64,000 nt of DNA from Lachnospiraceae bacterium. GTDB lineage: Bacteria; Bacillota; Clostridia; Lachnospirales; Lachnospiraceae. Position numbers and translations under genes: made by a program. The stretch is from assembly GCA_029063085.1 (NCBI GenBank), contig JAIDOW010000072.1, positions 1 to 64,000 of the forward strand. The letters are read 5' to 3'. Shown here one piece after another: positions 35,362-44,725 of the stretch. Positions within the stretch are counted from its first letter, which is position 1; each line of letters starts with the position of its first letter. The notes beneath the pieces were generated by a model. That model saw nothing but the letters and a program-made list of their open reading frames with translations. It was not told the DNA's origin and did no database searches.

Positions 35362-36978
35362 TTATTCCCATTCCTCATTCAGCCAATTACGCAGTAACAA
35401 TGCAACCTCTTCCGGATTTTCCTCCACAAAACGCTCAATCTGCTGTCTGGTAGCTGATTTATCACTAAATTCAATATCCTCCAAGCTCTGATTTTCCTTA
35501 GTAGTGGCCAATAATGCTTCCACAGAAAGTTCCGGTTCCAGTTCCGTTATCTCTACCGGTTTCATACCCTTGAATACTACAAAACAGAGCAATGCAACTA
35601 TTAAAATTGCAAGGATAAACTGAAGATAATTCGTTGCCATCTCCGCAGCACTTGTTTCCTTCGGATAAAACAGCGGAACTTCATATGCATGAATCCCTAT
35701 ATCCTCCGCAGCAATTCCTGTCGCTTTCTCAATCAATGTATATAATTCCTGATCGATCTCAACAGCCTTTCTCTCATCATTTTCTTCCTGAAAAGCCTCA
35801 AAACTGGTTCCTCTTAGCTGACCGGCTTTTTTCATCTTTGCTTCATCATAAATCACATACCGGCTAAGAACTACCGCTATAGACGAATTATCTGTATTCA
35901 CTCTGCCGATTGCTTTTTTGGTTGTTGTTGTTTCAACACTGTCGTTATATTCCTCTTTGATTACATTCGCACTGCTGTTTCCGGCAGAACCATTCAAAAT
36001 CTCATAGTCATTTACTGTACCATCATTCGAATCCGTCCCAGGAATTCCCGATGTGCCATCTGTATTTTCTGCATTATAATAATAATAGCTTGTTTTCGGT
36101 CCTGAATCATCTTCCTCATCTTCGGTATAATGACGTACATTCTGAATCTCTTCTTCATCCAGTGTCAAATCCAGATTAGCAGTTACTTCAGCATCATTAT
36201 ATACACCCGAATTTACCAAAAGACTTCGTACCCTGTCTTCAAGATTCGTTGTAACTTCATTTGTTATCTTCATTGTCTGTGCTGCCGCACCCTTAGCTGT
36301 CGAAAGATCGTTATCACCGCCAAACAGTAAAGCTCCGGTCTGGTCAATAATCCGAACAGAGTTGGTTGTCTTATTCCCAAGAGAAGTCGCCACCATATTG
36401 GCAATTCCCTCTACACTCTCAGCAGAAAAATCACTGGTTGTAATCAACAAAACACTTGCTGTCGCCTCTTTATTTTCAGATAATAATGAATTGGTGGAAT
36501 CCGGAATGGTAATCTGTACAGATGCCTGTTTCACACCTTCTATCTGTTCCAGATCACTGCTAAGATCATTTTGTGTGACAATCTTTTCCTTTAACTGCCT
36601 TTCACGGTCTGTCGTTGACATACTGTTATTAAACAGCCAGTCCCTGTCATTATTCTTATTCGTGGCAATATTATTCTCTCCCAGTGCCAGTCTTGCAGCA
36701 GCTTCACTTTTCTCATCAACCGTAAAAGTAAGACCATTGCCCGATACCGCAAACTTGATTCCTTTTTCATTCAGTATCTCCTGTGCCGACGCTGCATCTG
36801 TCGTGTTGTCGAAAGTTACCAGTTCCACATATTTCGTACGGTTAAGCATTACAATAAGAACTACCAGTATAAAAATGACAGCCGCCGAAATAGATATAAT
36901 TAATGTCTTTTGTTTACTTGTGAATCGATTCCAAAATTCGACCATACTTGTTTGAATAGATTTTAATCTGTCTAACAT
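35362..36978 (-). CDS. fliF: FliF, MS-ring protein
   Basis: 538 residues: N-terminal membrane helix (about 24-45), ring-building motifs (ARLALGENNI; REKQLKEKIVT-type region), a large variable loop (about 290-360), a C-terminal membrane helix (about 455-475) and the FliG-binding tail ending FVEENPEEVALLLRNWLNEE. It forms the membrane MS ring that nucleates the basal body. Confidence 0.97.
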   Translation of the reverse strand: MLDRLKSIQTSMVEFWNRFTSKQKTLIISISAAVIFILVVLIVMLNRTKYVELVTFDNTTDAASAQEILNEKGIKFAVSGNGLTFTVDEKSEAAARLALGENNIATNKNNDRDWLFNNSMSTTDRERQLKEKIVTQNDLSSDLEQIEGVKQASVQITIPDSTNSLLSENKEATASVLLITTSDFSAESVEGIANMVATSLGNKTTNSVRIIDQTGALLFGGDNDLSTAKGAAAQTMKITNEVTTNLEDRVRSLLVNSGVYNDAEVTANLDLTLDEEEIQNVRHYTEDEEDDSGPKTSYYYYNAENTDGTSGIPGTDSNDGTVNDYEILNGSAGNSSANVIKEEYNDSVETTTTKKAIGRVNTDNSSIAVVLSRYVIYDEAKMKKAGQLRGTSFEAFQEENDERKAVEIDQELYTLIEKATGIAAEDIGIHAYEVPLFYPKETSAAEMATNYLQFILAILIVALLCFVVFKGMKPVEITELEPELSVEALLATTKENQSLEDIEFSDKSATRQQIERFVEENPEEVALLLRNWLNEEWE

Positions 36979-37031
36979 ACTACATACTACTCCCCAACGG
37001 AACGCTTTCTCCGTTTATCTGTTTTAATGTA

Positions 37032-37346
37032 TTATACCTGCATATTCATCAGTTCTTTATATGCCTCAAGTGCTTTGTTTGTAACCTTAACTGTATATTG
37101 CAGGGCCGTGCTTGCTTTAAACTGAATATCTGCGAGATCATGAATATTGTTTGAATATCCAAGTGCAAAATTAATCTCTGATTCCTCTGCTGCCTTTTGT
37201 AAACCGTCAGCTTCCTTATACATATTAATTGCGGAGCTCAATAAATTATCAAAAGCCTCCCCATTATCCGTTGTAACCTTAGATAAACCATAATTCTCAA
37301 TCAATGCATTTTGTACATTGTTATTCTGAATTGCAGAAACTGCCAT
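37032..37346 (-). CDS. fliE: FliE, MS ring-rod junction protein
   Basis: 104 residues with the C-terminal family signature DIQFKASTALQYTVKVTNKALEAYKELMNMQV. FliE joins FliF to the rod and is among the first export substrates. RBS AAAGGTGG precedes ATG 37346. A 172-nt intergenic region with a predicted RNA structure separates it from flgC. Confidence 0.93.
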   Translation of the reverse strand: MAVSAIQNNNVQNALIENYGLSKVTTDNGEAFDNLLSSAINMYKEADGLQKAAEESEINFALGYSNNIHDLADIQFKASTALQYTVKVTNKALEAYKELMNMQV

Positions 37347-37416
37347 TTGTGACCACCTTTCTAATTTCCATAATGTATTTCCTGAAATTTTGTATTTATC
37401 TTAATTTCATATTTGT

Positions 37417-37467
37417 TGCCGGTTAAACAGCTAAACCTCTTACAACAGCTGCGTAACCCTTGCGGCA
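37417..37467 (-). other. Predicted structured RNA element between flgC and fliE
   Basis: On the minus strand three nested stems are readable: TGCC/GGCA, GGTTA/TAACC and CAGCT/AGCTG, with a 5-nt 5' bulge, a 2x2 internal loop and a 14-nt terminal loop. No T-run follows, so it is not a simple terminator. It sits in the longest gap between genes of the flgB-motA part of the locus. A role in attenuation, RNA processing or protein binding is inference. Confidence 0.45.
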
Positions 37468-37518
37468 TTCACTTAATACCTATAATTAAATTACTGACCA
37501 GCTCATCGCCTTTGGGGA

Positions 37519-37962
37519 TTACTGCTGGAACAGTTCTAACCCCTTCATGGCAACCGCCTTTGCTGCATTAAATGCTGTTGCATTTGCCTCAAAAGAACGA
37601 CTTGCATCAATCAGGTTTGTCATTTCTGTAACGGTATTTACATTCGGCCGCATTACATATCCATTCTCATCGGCATCCGGATGATCCGGATCATATACCA
37701 TTGCCCCTTCTGTAGTATCCTCCACAATGGCCGATATCTTAACTCCCTTTGCATGATACGTCTCTAATCTGTTACTTAAAATATGATCAAAAGATGCATT
37801 GGAATTCTCCTGAAACACCACAGTCTGGCGTCTGTAAACCCTCCCGTTCTCATCTCTGGTCGTATTTACGTTAGCAATATTCTGGGAAATTATGTCCATT
37901 CTGGTACGTTGTGCCGTCATTCCTGATGCTGAAACATGTAATGCATTAAAAACTCCACTCAT
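37519..37962 (-). CDS. flgC: FlgC, proximal rod protein
   Basis: 147 residues with the rod signature ALHVSASGMTAQRTRMDIISQNIANVNTTR at the N-terminus and TNLIDASRSFEANATAFNAAK at the C-terminus. It builds the proximal rod with FlgB. It lies 15 nt after flgB. Confidence 0.96.
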   Translation of the reverse strand: MSGVFNALHVSASGMTAQRTRMDIISQNIANVNTTRDENGRVYRRQTVVFQENSNASFDHILSNRLETYHAKGVKISAIVEDTTEGAMVYDPDHPDADENGYVMRPNVNTVTEMTNLIDASRSFEANATAFNAAKAVAMKGLELFQQ

Positions 37963-37977
37963 ATACTATCCCCTCCC

Positions 37978-38370
37978 TTAACTTGATAATACTGTCTTAT
38001 ATCTTGCATATTCCTGCCCGATCAGGGATACCAAAGTATTATATCTGATCTGATTCTCTGCCAGCATAGCTTCTTCGGTATCAACATCTACATTATTACC
38101 ATCTAAACGATAGGACAGTGTAGATGAATCTGTATATATCAATCCACCAAAATCCGATAAATGCGTATTTACTTCCGCAACCCTCTCTTCTAATGGATTC
38201 CCCCCTAACAATGCCTGCTCCAAATAGTTTTCAAAAGAAACATCTTTTCTTTTATAATTAGGTGTATCTACATTTGCCAGATTATTTGTGATGATTTCAT
38301 TTCTTGTGTTTGCCGCATCGGCTGCTTTGTTTAATACATTGATATAATTATAAATATTCGTATTAATCAT
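37978..38370 (-). CDS. flgB: FlgB, proximal rod protein
   Basis: 130 residues: rod-protein N-terminus (NEIITNNLANVDTPNYKRKD) and C-terminal helix (NQIRYNTLVSLIGQEYARYK). It is the first gene of the fla/che locus. The frame opens at 38397, but ATG 38370, 7 nt after GGAGG, fits FlgB alignments. It follows codY in the same direction, an order also known from B. subtilis. Confidence 0.94.
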   Translation of the reverse strand: MINTNIYNYINVLNKAADAANTRNEIITNNLANVDTPNYKRKDVSFENYLEQALLGGNPLEERVAEVNTHLSDFGGLIYTDSSTLSYRLDGNNVDVDTEEAMLAENQIRYNTLVSLIGQEYARYKTVLSS

Positions 38371-38432
38371 ATGCATTCCTCCTTCTTTTTCAGACATAAA
38401 ATATTCTAAGATACACTCTATATAGCAACAGC

Positions 38433-38464
38433 AAAGGACTTATGAGTACGCCCACAAATCCTTT
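38433..38464 (-). other. Hairpin in the codY-flgB intergenic region
   Basis: On the minus strand AAAGGATTTGTG pairs with CATAAGTCCTTT (12 bp, two G-U pairs; loop GGCGTACT). It lies between the codY stop and the flgB ribosome binding site. The following bases (GCTGTTGC) are not a T-run, so termination would be weak. It could be a partial attenuator or a processing site separating codY from the flagellar message. Confidence 0.5.
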
Positions 38465-38484
38465 TATAACCACAAAATCCATTT

Positions 38485-39255
38485 TTATTTATGTAATTTT
38501 CCTAATTCTTCAAACACCACTTCATTCAAAACCTTGATATAAGTCCCTTTCATACCGGAAGACTTTGTCTCTATCACTCCGGCACTTTCAAACTTACGAA
38601 GTGCATTGACAATGACAGACCTTGTAATTCCAACTCTGTCTGCAATCTTGGAAGCTACTAAAATCCCTTCCATTCCGGAAAGTTCATCAAATACATGCAT
38701 GATAGCCTCCGCTTCAGAAGCTGATAATGTTCCGATTGCAGAATGTACAATCGCAATCTTTCTGACTTCCTCTGCCGATTCTTCATTAACGCTCCGCATC
38801 ATCTCCAAACCGACAACAGTTGTGCCATATTCACTTAAGATGATATCATCAATCGTATACTGCTTATCTTCTTTGTACATGAAAACAGTTCCCAACCGTT
38901 CTCCTGCAATATCAATTGGTGAAATAATCGCCTGATATTTCTCCAGATTATCAAATTCAAATCCCAGTGTCGCCAGGTTCACATTCTCTTTGGTAGATAA
39001 TACTCCCAGAAAACGCTCATTCAACATGGGATCGATAAATCCCCCTACATCAGGGACGATCAGTTCCGTTATCTCACTAATATCCGGACGATTCTTGATT
39101 CCCAGAACCTTCCCTTTCTTACTGATCACTAAAATATCGGACTCTAAAATCTCACTTAACACCTGACAGATATCATTAAAGACAACCTTATGAGAACTGT
39201 TATTATGCAAAAGCTGGTTGATTTTTCTTGTTTTATCTAACAACTGTACTCCCAT
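38485..39255 (-). CDS. codY: Global transcriptional regulator CodY
   Basis: 256 residues: N-terminal GAF-type domain that senses branched-chain amino acids (and GTP in bacilli), linker helix, and a C-terminal winged helix (ILVASKIADRVGITRSVIVN, then ESAGVIETKSSGMKGTY). CodY represses starvation-response genes when nutrients are plentiful. ATG 39255 has GGAGG 6 nt upstream; the longer open frame is not supported. Its location directly before flgB makes read-through or joint control of motility possible. Confidence 0.96.
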   Translation of the reverse strand: MGVQLLDKTRKINQLLHNNSSHKVVFNDICQVLSEILESDILVISKKGKVLGIKNRPDISEITELIVPDVGGFIDPMLNERFLGVLSTKENVNLATLGFEFDNLEKYQAIISPIDIAGERLGTVFMYKEDKQYTIDDIILSEYGTTVVGLEMMRSVNEESAEEVRKIAIVHSAIGTLSASEAEAIMHVFDELSGMEGILVASKIADRVGITRSVIVNALRKFESAGVIETKSSGMKGTYIKVLNEVVFEELGKLHK

Positions 39256-39338
39256 AGGCTCCCTCCATCCACAAGTAATTCTAACACAATTAATAAGTAA
39301 TAACAACAATTTTCTAAAAAAAGAAAATCTGGAAATTC

Positions 39339-41414
39339 TTAGCTGTGCTCTTTTTTATTCTCCTGTACATATCCACACTCTGCATTACTGCACACTAATT
39401 TGTTTCCTTTTATCAACATAATACTGCCACATTTCTCACATTTTTCAGATGATGGACGCTGCCATGACATAAAATCACAATTCGGATTATCAATGCATCC
39501 ATAATATTTTCTGCCTTTTTTTGTTTTCTTTAATACAACATCTTTTCCACAGTTCGGACATTCCACTCCGATTTTTTCATAGTACGGTTTTGTAAAATGA
39601 CATTCTGGGAATCCGGGGCAGGCAAGAAATTTACCGTGAGGACCATATTTAATCACAAGATTTCTACCGCATTCCTCACAAATCTCTTCTGTCACCTCAT
39701 CCTCTATTTTAATATGCTCTAATTCTTTATTGGCGGCAGATACGGCTTCGTTTAAATCCGGATAAAAATTGGAAACCACCGTTTTCCAGTCAATCACACC
39801 TTCTTCAATCTTATCTAGCAAAGACTCCATATTAGCCGTAAACTCTGTGTTCACGATAACCGGAAATCCTTTCATCATAATCTGGTTGACCGCTTCTCCC
39901 AATTCCGTCACATACAAATTCTTGTTTTCCTTTACCACATACCTTCTTGCAAGAATAGTTGAAATCGTCGGGGCATAGGTACTTGGACGACCAATCCCTA
40001 ACTCCTCTAATTTTTTGACAAGGGAACCTTCCGTAAAATGAGCCGGCGGCTGGGTAAAATGCTGCTTATCAATAAATTCCTCAACCATAATCTCAGTCTG
40101 CTCATCAATATTCTTAAATAAGTTCCTCAACTCATCATTTTCGTCTTCTATTGCATAAACTGCCATAAAGCCATCAAATATAAGTTTCGTAGATGCCGCA
40201 CCGAACTCATAACCCTCCGCTTCCAGCTTAAGGGTTTCCCTTTCATATTTTGCAGCCTCCATACGACTTGCCAGAAATCGGTTATAGATAAGCTGATACA
40301 AACGGAACTGGTCTCTCGATAATGCTTCTTTTAATTTAACCGGAGATAATGTCACATCAGTAGGTCGAATCGCTTCATGGGCATCCTGGATTTTTTTCCC
40401 ATTGTCCGTTTTTTGTTTTCCTGAACCCACATACTCTTTACCGTACTGCTTCTCAATGTAATCAATGGCAGAAGCGTTTGCCTCCTCCGAAATACGGACA
40501 GAATCCGTTCTCAAATAAGTAATAAGACCAATACTTCCTTTTCCTTTTATTTCCACACCTTCATACAGCTGCTGTGCGATCCTCATTGTCTTTCCTGTTG
40601 CAAAATTCAGCTTCCTTGCAGCTTCCTGCTGTAAAGTCGAGGTTGTAAAAGGAAGGGGCGCTTTTTTCGTCCTGACTGACTTTTTAATCTCTTTTACTTC
40701 CAGCCTTGCCCCCTTAAGCTCTTTTAAAACCTCTTCCATTTTTTCTCGGGAATGTATCTCTGCTTTACCTTCCGGTGTCTTCTGAAGCTTGGCCAGAAAT
40801 GCCTTTTTACTTCCTTGAGGTCTGATAGATGCTTCCAGCGTCCAATACTCTTCCGGAATAAAACTGTTAACCTCTTCTTCTCTGTCACAGATCAGGCGCA
40901 GTGCAACTGACTGGACACGACCTGCACTTAATCCTCTTTTTATCTTTACCCATAAAAGAGGACTGATCTCATATCCCACCAGCCGGTCCAGCACACGTCT
41001 TGCCTGTTGTGCATCTACCAGATTCATATCAATATCCCTGGCTTCCTTTAAAGAACCCTTCACTGCATTTTTTGTAATCTCATTAAACGTAATTCTCTTG
41101 TACTTTTTATTCTCCAGCTTAAGGGCTTTTGATAAATGCCAAGAAATTGCCTCTCCCTCGCGGTCAGGATCTGTTGCGAGATATACTTTATCCGCTTTTT
41201 TTACTTCCTTCCGGAGTGCAGCCAATAATTCTCCTTTCCCGCGAATCGTAATATACTTTGGTTCAAAATCATTTTCTACATCAATGCCCATCTGGGATTT
41301 GGGTAAATCCCGGATATGTCCGTTAGAAGCAATCACTTCATAATTGCTCCCAAGAAATTTTTTGATTGTTTTTGCTTTTGCCGGTGACTCTACAATTACA
41401 AGGTTCTTTGCCAT
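39339..41414 (-). CDS. topA: DNA topoisomerase I
   Basis: 691-residue type IA topoisomerase that relaxes negative supercoils. Toprim domain LVIVESPAKAKTIKKFLG and ATDPDREGEAI, active-site Tyr in LITYLRTDSVRISE, and three C-terminal zinc-finger-type Cys4 modules (CEECGRNLVIKYGPHGKFLAC; CPNCGKDVVLKK; CEKCGSIMLIKG). ATG 41414 follows AAGGAG. dprA-topA-codY neighbourhoods are common in Firmicutes. Confidence 0.97.
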   Translation of the reverse strand: MAKNLVIVESPAKAKTIKKFLGSNYEVIASNGHIRDLPKSQMGIDVENDFEPKYITIRGKGELLAALRKEVKKADKVYLATDPDREGEAISWHLSKALKLENKKYKRITFNEITKNAVKGSLKEARDIDMNLVDAQQARRVLDRLVGYEISPLLWVKIKRGLSAGRVQSVALRLICDREEEVNSFIPEEYWTLEASIRPQGSKKAFLAKLQKTPEGKAEIHSREKMEEVLKELKGARLEVKEIKKSVRTKKAPLPFTTSTLQQEAARKLNFATGKTMRIAQQLYEGVEIKGKGSIGLITYLRTDSVRISEEANASAIDYIEKQYGKEYVGSGKQKTDNGKKIQDAHEAIRPTDVTLSPVKLKEALSRDQFRLYQLIYNRFLASRMEAAKYERETLKLEAEGYEFGAASTKLIFDGFMAVYAIEDENDELRNLFKNIDEQTEIMVEEFIDKQHFTQPPAHFTEGSLVKKLEELGIGRPSTYAPTISTILARRYVVKENKNLYVTELGEAVNQIMMKGFPVIVNTEFTANMESLLDKIEEGVIDWKTVVSNFYPDLNEAVSAANKELEHIKIEDEVTEEICEECGRNLVIKYGPHGKFLACPGFPECHFTKPYYEKIGVECPNCGKDVVLKKTKKGRKYYGCIDNPNCDFMSWQRPSSEKCEKCGSIMLIKGNKLVCSNAECGYVQENKKEHS

Positions 41415-41447
41415 AATTCGGCTCCTTCCAATATTCATTGATAGATT

Positions 41448-42557
41448 TTATAACTTAATTGCATAATAATTTCTTGCCGTTTCTACTATTGCTCCCCTTA
41501 CAGACAGCCTGTTTAATGCGACACATACCTCCTGTGGGGCAATTTTCGCTTCATAAATGATATCATCCAAATATTTTGGTTCAATTCGCAAACAACTATA
41601 CACCATTTTTTCAAGAGGTGCAAGTGACATTTTATTCACTCCTGCTTTAAAATCATTTGCTTTTCCTGATTTTTGAACGTTTTTCCTATTAATTTGAAGA
41701 ATTTCCAAAATGTCTTCCACCTCAGTTATCATATGGGCACCCAGCTTTATCAGATTGTTACATCCTGCACTGGTCTTATCTGTAATCCTTCCCGGCAATG
41801 CAAAAATTTCCCTGCCTTGTTCCAAACCCTGGTCTACCGTAATAAACGTACCACTCTTCTCCATTGCCTCTACCACCAAAATCCCGTCAGAAAGACCGGC
41901 AATCAGACGATTTCTCTGGGGAAACAATCCCGGTGCCGGCAAAATACCAAGATTATTTTCAGACAAAATTCCTCCGGTTTTCTCCATCTGCATAAAAAGC
42001 CCATAATTCTCCTCTGGATAAATCCTGTCAATTCCGCATCCCAGCACACCCAACGTATAACCATTCGTTTCCAGAGCACCGGTATGTGCCATTCCGTCTA
42101 TCCCTCTGGCCAGACCGCTGATGATCCCTATCCCGTATTTTGAAAGCTCCCTTGCAAAAAAACGTGCCATTTCGCTCCCATATCTGGTACAGTTCCTCGC
42201 TCCAATCACTGCAACGTTTTTTTGATCTTCCGTTGGAAAACCACCTTTTAAATAAAGAGAAAAAGGGGCATCCGGAATATTCCGAAGTTTCTGGGGATAA
42301 CATTGCATATCACGGTGGATAAAAGAAATTCCTTTCCCTGCAAGCTTCTGATAACTATGTATGATGTAATCTTCTCTTTTAGACATGGAAAATGCCTCTT
42401 TCTGTTTTATGTTCCGAAAACAGGCAGATACCTTTTCTTCATTTTCCAAATAAACAGCCTCCGGTGTTCCATATATATCCAACAATTTCTGTATCGTTCT
42501 TCTGCCGATTCCGTTTATATTGGTTAGCCAGTACCAGTAATAATCCTGCTTTCTCAT
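41448..42557 (-). CDS. dprA: DNA-processing protein DprA
   Basis: 369 residues: N-terminal helical region, central Rossmann-like DprA fold (VIGARNCTRYGSEMARFF, GIISGLARGIDGMAH, LGCGIDRIYP) and a short C-terminal winged-helix-type domain. DprA loads RecA on incoming single-stranded DNA in transformation. Its 5' end overlaps the upstream comM-like gene by 4 nt. Presence alone does not prove competence, since dprA is widespread. Confidence 0.95.
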   Translation of the reverse strand: MRKQDYYWYWLTNINGIGRRTIQKLLDIYGTPEAVYLENEEKVSACFRNIKQKEAFSMSKREDYIIHSYQKLAGKGISFIHRDMQCYPQKLRNIPDAPFSLYLKGGFPTEDQKNVAVIGARNCTRYGSEMARFFARELSKYGIGIISGLARGIDGMAHTGALETNGYTLGVLGCGIDRIYPEENYGLFMQMEKTGGILSENNLGILPAPGLFPQRNRLIAGLSDGILVVEAMEKSGTFITVDQGLEQGREIFALPGRITDKTSAGCNNLIKLGAHMITEVEDILEILQINRKNVQKSGKANDFKAGVNKMSLAPLEKMVYSCLRIEPKYLDDIIYEAKIAPQEVCVALNRLSVRGAIVETARNYYAIKL

Positions 42558-44089
42558 TTAGTTCCTCCCCCCTGATAAAAATTAGTCATCCGGTAAGAAA
42601 GTGCCTCCCATATATGATCACATTCCACAGCTTCCGAATGATCCAAATCGGCAATTGTCCGTGCTACCTTCAATACTTTGGCGGCACCTCTGGCAGACAG
42701 CCCATATTGTAAAAAAATTTCCTGTCTAAGCTTTTGTTCCTTTTCACCAAGTTTGCAGACTTCATCCAAAAGCTTGGACGGTATCTGCGAATTAAACAGG
42801 ATTCCATATGGCTCAAGCCTTCTTTTTTGAAGCTCCTGGGCTTTCATGACTCTTTGCTTGATCATTCCTGAACACTCTTCTTCCCTGTTCCCATATAGCT
42901 CCTCATAATCCAGCTTTTTCACCGATATATTCATATCTATCCGGTCTAACATCGGCTGTGATATTTTTTTCAGATAACGGTCAATCTGGGGCTTTGTACA
43001 ATGACACTTTTCCAGATCCGGATAAAAGCCACAGGGACATGGATTCATGGCAGCCACCAGCATAAATTCACAGGGAAACGTATAGCTTCCCTGTAACCTT
43101 GATATCGTAACCTTTCCATCCTCCAACGGCTGACGAAGCATCTCCATAATATTCTTTTGAAATTCCAAAAATTCATCTAAAAAAAGTACGCCATGATGTG
43201 CCATACTGATCTCACCTGGTCTGGGATTCTTGCCGCCACCGATCAATGCCTGTGCCGTAATCGAATGATGGGGCATGCGAAACGGCCTCTTTCTGACCAG
43301 TCCCTCTTCCGGCTCCAGCATCCCTCCAACACTATAGATTTTGGTAAGTTCAATGCTCTCCTCGTAAGACATCTCTGGCATAATAGTCGAAATCCTTTTT
43401 GCCATCATGGATTTCCCTGCCCCAGGAGGACCAAGATACAATATATTATGCATTCCTGTCACTGCAATCTCTGTTGCTCTTTTTAGTGTCTTCTGACCTT
43501 TTACATCCGCAAAGTCAACACAAAAAGAGTCGGAAACCGATTCCCTTTTCTGATGTACGGTTTCCGGCACCATATGATCATTCTGTAAAAGATGCTCCAC
43601 AACCTGCCTAAGGCTTTTTGCTCCAAAAATCTCCATATCCGGAATAAAAGAAGCCTCCCTCCTGTTACCATAAGGAAGAATAACTGTCCTGATTCCCTGC
43701 TTTCTTGCAAAATCAACAATTGGAAGAATCCCTCTTACACCCCGGATATCCCCATTTAATGACAGTTCCCCAATGAACAGAATATCCTTTAATTCTTCTA
43801 CCGGAATATAACCATATGCTGTAAGCAGTGCGATACTAATGGGTAAATCGAAAGCGGAACCTTCCTTCCTGACATCTGCCGGGGACAAATTAACCGTAAT
43901 ACGCTTTGGTGGAAACAGATATCCCGAATTTTTCAAAGCGGTTCTCACGCGGTCACTGGCCTCACGGACTTCAGAAGATAAAAAGCCTACCATATTAAAT
44001 ACAGGCAGCCCTTCATTGACATCGGCTTCCACTGTAATGAGCCTTCCCTCGACTCCATGCAGTGTGCCGCTCAAAACTTTACTATACAT
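42554..44089 (-). CDS. YifB/ComM family AAA+ ATPase (Mg-chelatase-like)
   Basis: 511 residues: N-terminal Lon-like S5 domain (about 15-130), AAA+ core with Walker A GPPGAGKSMMAKR, Walker B GVLFLDEFLEF, and a C-terminal Mg-chelatase-type helical domain. ComM is a helicase that aids branch migration in natural transformation; the link with dprA next door fits a DNA uptake or recombination role. ATG 44089 has AGGAG 5 nt upstream; the open frame begins 22 codons earlier. Confidence 0.92.
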   Translation of the reverse strand: MYSKVLSGTLHGVEGRLITVEADVNEGLPVFNMVGFLSSEVREASDRVRTALKNSGYLFPPKRITVNLSPADVRKEGSAFDLPISIALLTAYGYIPVEELKDILFIGELSLNGDIRGVRGILPIVDFARKQGIRTVILPYGNRREASFIPDMEIFGAKSLRQVVEHLLQNDHMVPETVHQKRESVSDSFCVDFADVKGQKTLKRATEIAVTGMHNILYLGPPGAGKSMMAKRISTIMPEMSYEESIELTKIYSVGGMLEPEEGLVRKRPFRMPHHSITAQALIGGGKNPRPGEISMAHHGVLFLDEFLEFQKNIMEMLRQPLEDGKVTISRLQGSYTFPCEFMLVAAMNPCPCGFYPDLEKCHCTKPQIDRYLKKISQPMLDRIDMNISVKKLDYEELYGNREEECSGMIKQRVMKAQELQKRRLEPYGILFNSQIPSKLLDEVCKLGEKEQKLRQEIFLQYGLSARGAAKVLKVARTIADLDHSEAVECDHIWEALSYRMTNFYQGGGTK

Positions 44090-44144
44090 GAAAACTCCTA
44101 TTCCATCTTCAAGTACGAACAAAATTATTATATCGGATGCATAT

Positions 44145-44182
44145 AAAAAACGCAACGGGAATATCCATTACCGCTGCGTTTT
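44145..44182 (-). terminator. Intrinsic terminator after nrdR
   Basis: Minus strand AAAACGCAGCGG pairs with CCGTTGCGTTTT (12 bp, one G-U; loop TAATGGATATTC) and ends in a T-run TTTTTT. It lies between nrdR and the comM-like gene. Confidence 0.85.
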
Positions 44183-44219
44183 CATATTATTTTCACATTT
44201 TCCATACTGCCTGCTGTCT

Positions 44220-44669
44220 TTAATTTAATAATTTTTTCAATTCATCCATAAAAATATTAACATCCTTAAACTCCCGGTAAACAGAAGCGAACCGCACATA
44301 AGCTACCTGATCCAAAACTTTTAATTCATCCATGACGATTTCCCCGACAACAGTACTTTCAACTTCTTTTTGCTCCAAATTAAAAATCTTAGTCTCTATA
44401 CGGTCAATGCATTTTTCAATCTCATCTACCGAAATCGGACGTTTATGACAGGATTTAATTACACCGGATTCTATTTTCGAACGGTCAAAAGCCTCCCTGA
44501 TCTTGTCTTTCTTAATAATGATCAATGGTATTGTCTCCACCTTCTCATAAGTGGTAAAACGTTTTTTACAATCATCGCATTCCCTTCTTCTGCGAATGGA
44601 ACTGTTATCATCTGCCGGTCTTGAATCAATCACTCTTGTGTTATCCTCTCCACAAAATGGACATTTCAT
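44220..44669 (-). CDS. nrdR: Transcriptional repressor NrdR
   Basis: 149 residues: zinc ribbon with Cys3, Cys6, Cys31, Cys34 ([15 protein letters not shown] ... [13 protein letters not shown]) and an ATP-cone domain ([20 protein letters not shown]). NrdR represses ribonucleotide reductase genes when dATP/ATP is bound. Length is canonical. Upstream lies the ylmC-like gene, separated by one copy of a 36-nt hairpin repeat. Confidence 0.97.
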   Translation of the reverse strand: MKCPFCGEDNTRVIDSRPADDNSSIRRRRECDDCKKRFTTYEKVETIPLIIIKKDKIREAFDRSKIESGVIKSCHKRPISVDEIEKCIDRIETKIFNLEQKEVESTVVGEIVMDELKVLDQVAYVRFASVYREFKDVNIFMDELKKLLN

Positions 44670-44689
44670 ATGTAAATCCTCCTCTTAAT

Positions 44690-44725
44690 TTGTAACCAAT
44701 TTTGCTTTGCAAAATTGATTGCCTG
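44690..44725 (-). repeat. 36-nt hairpin repeat, copy 1
   Basis: Plus-strand TTGTAACCAATTTTGCTTTG and the next 16 bases, identical at 35 of 36 positions to 58259-58294. It contains a 9-bp inverted repeat CAATTTTGC/GCAAAATTG. It lies between the ylmC stop and nrdR. Confidence 0.85.

Noticed and set aside
37417-37467. c-di-GMP riboswitch before fliE
   Set aside because: Some words (GCAAGGGTTACGCA) recall a GEMM aptamer, but the tetraloop/receptor and conserved joining segments are absent and the stems do not fit the GEMM-I layout.
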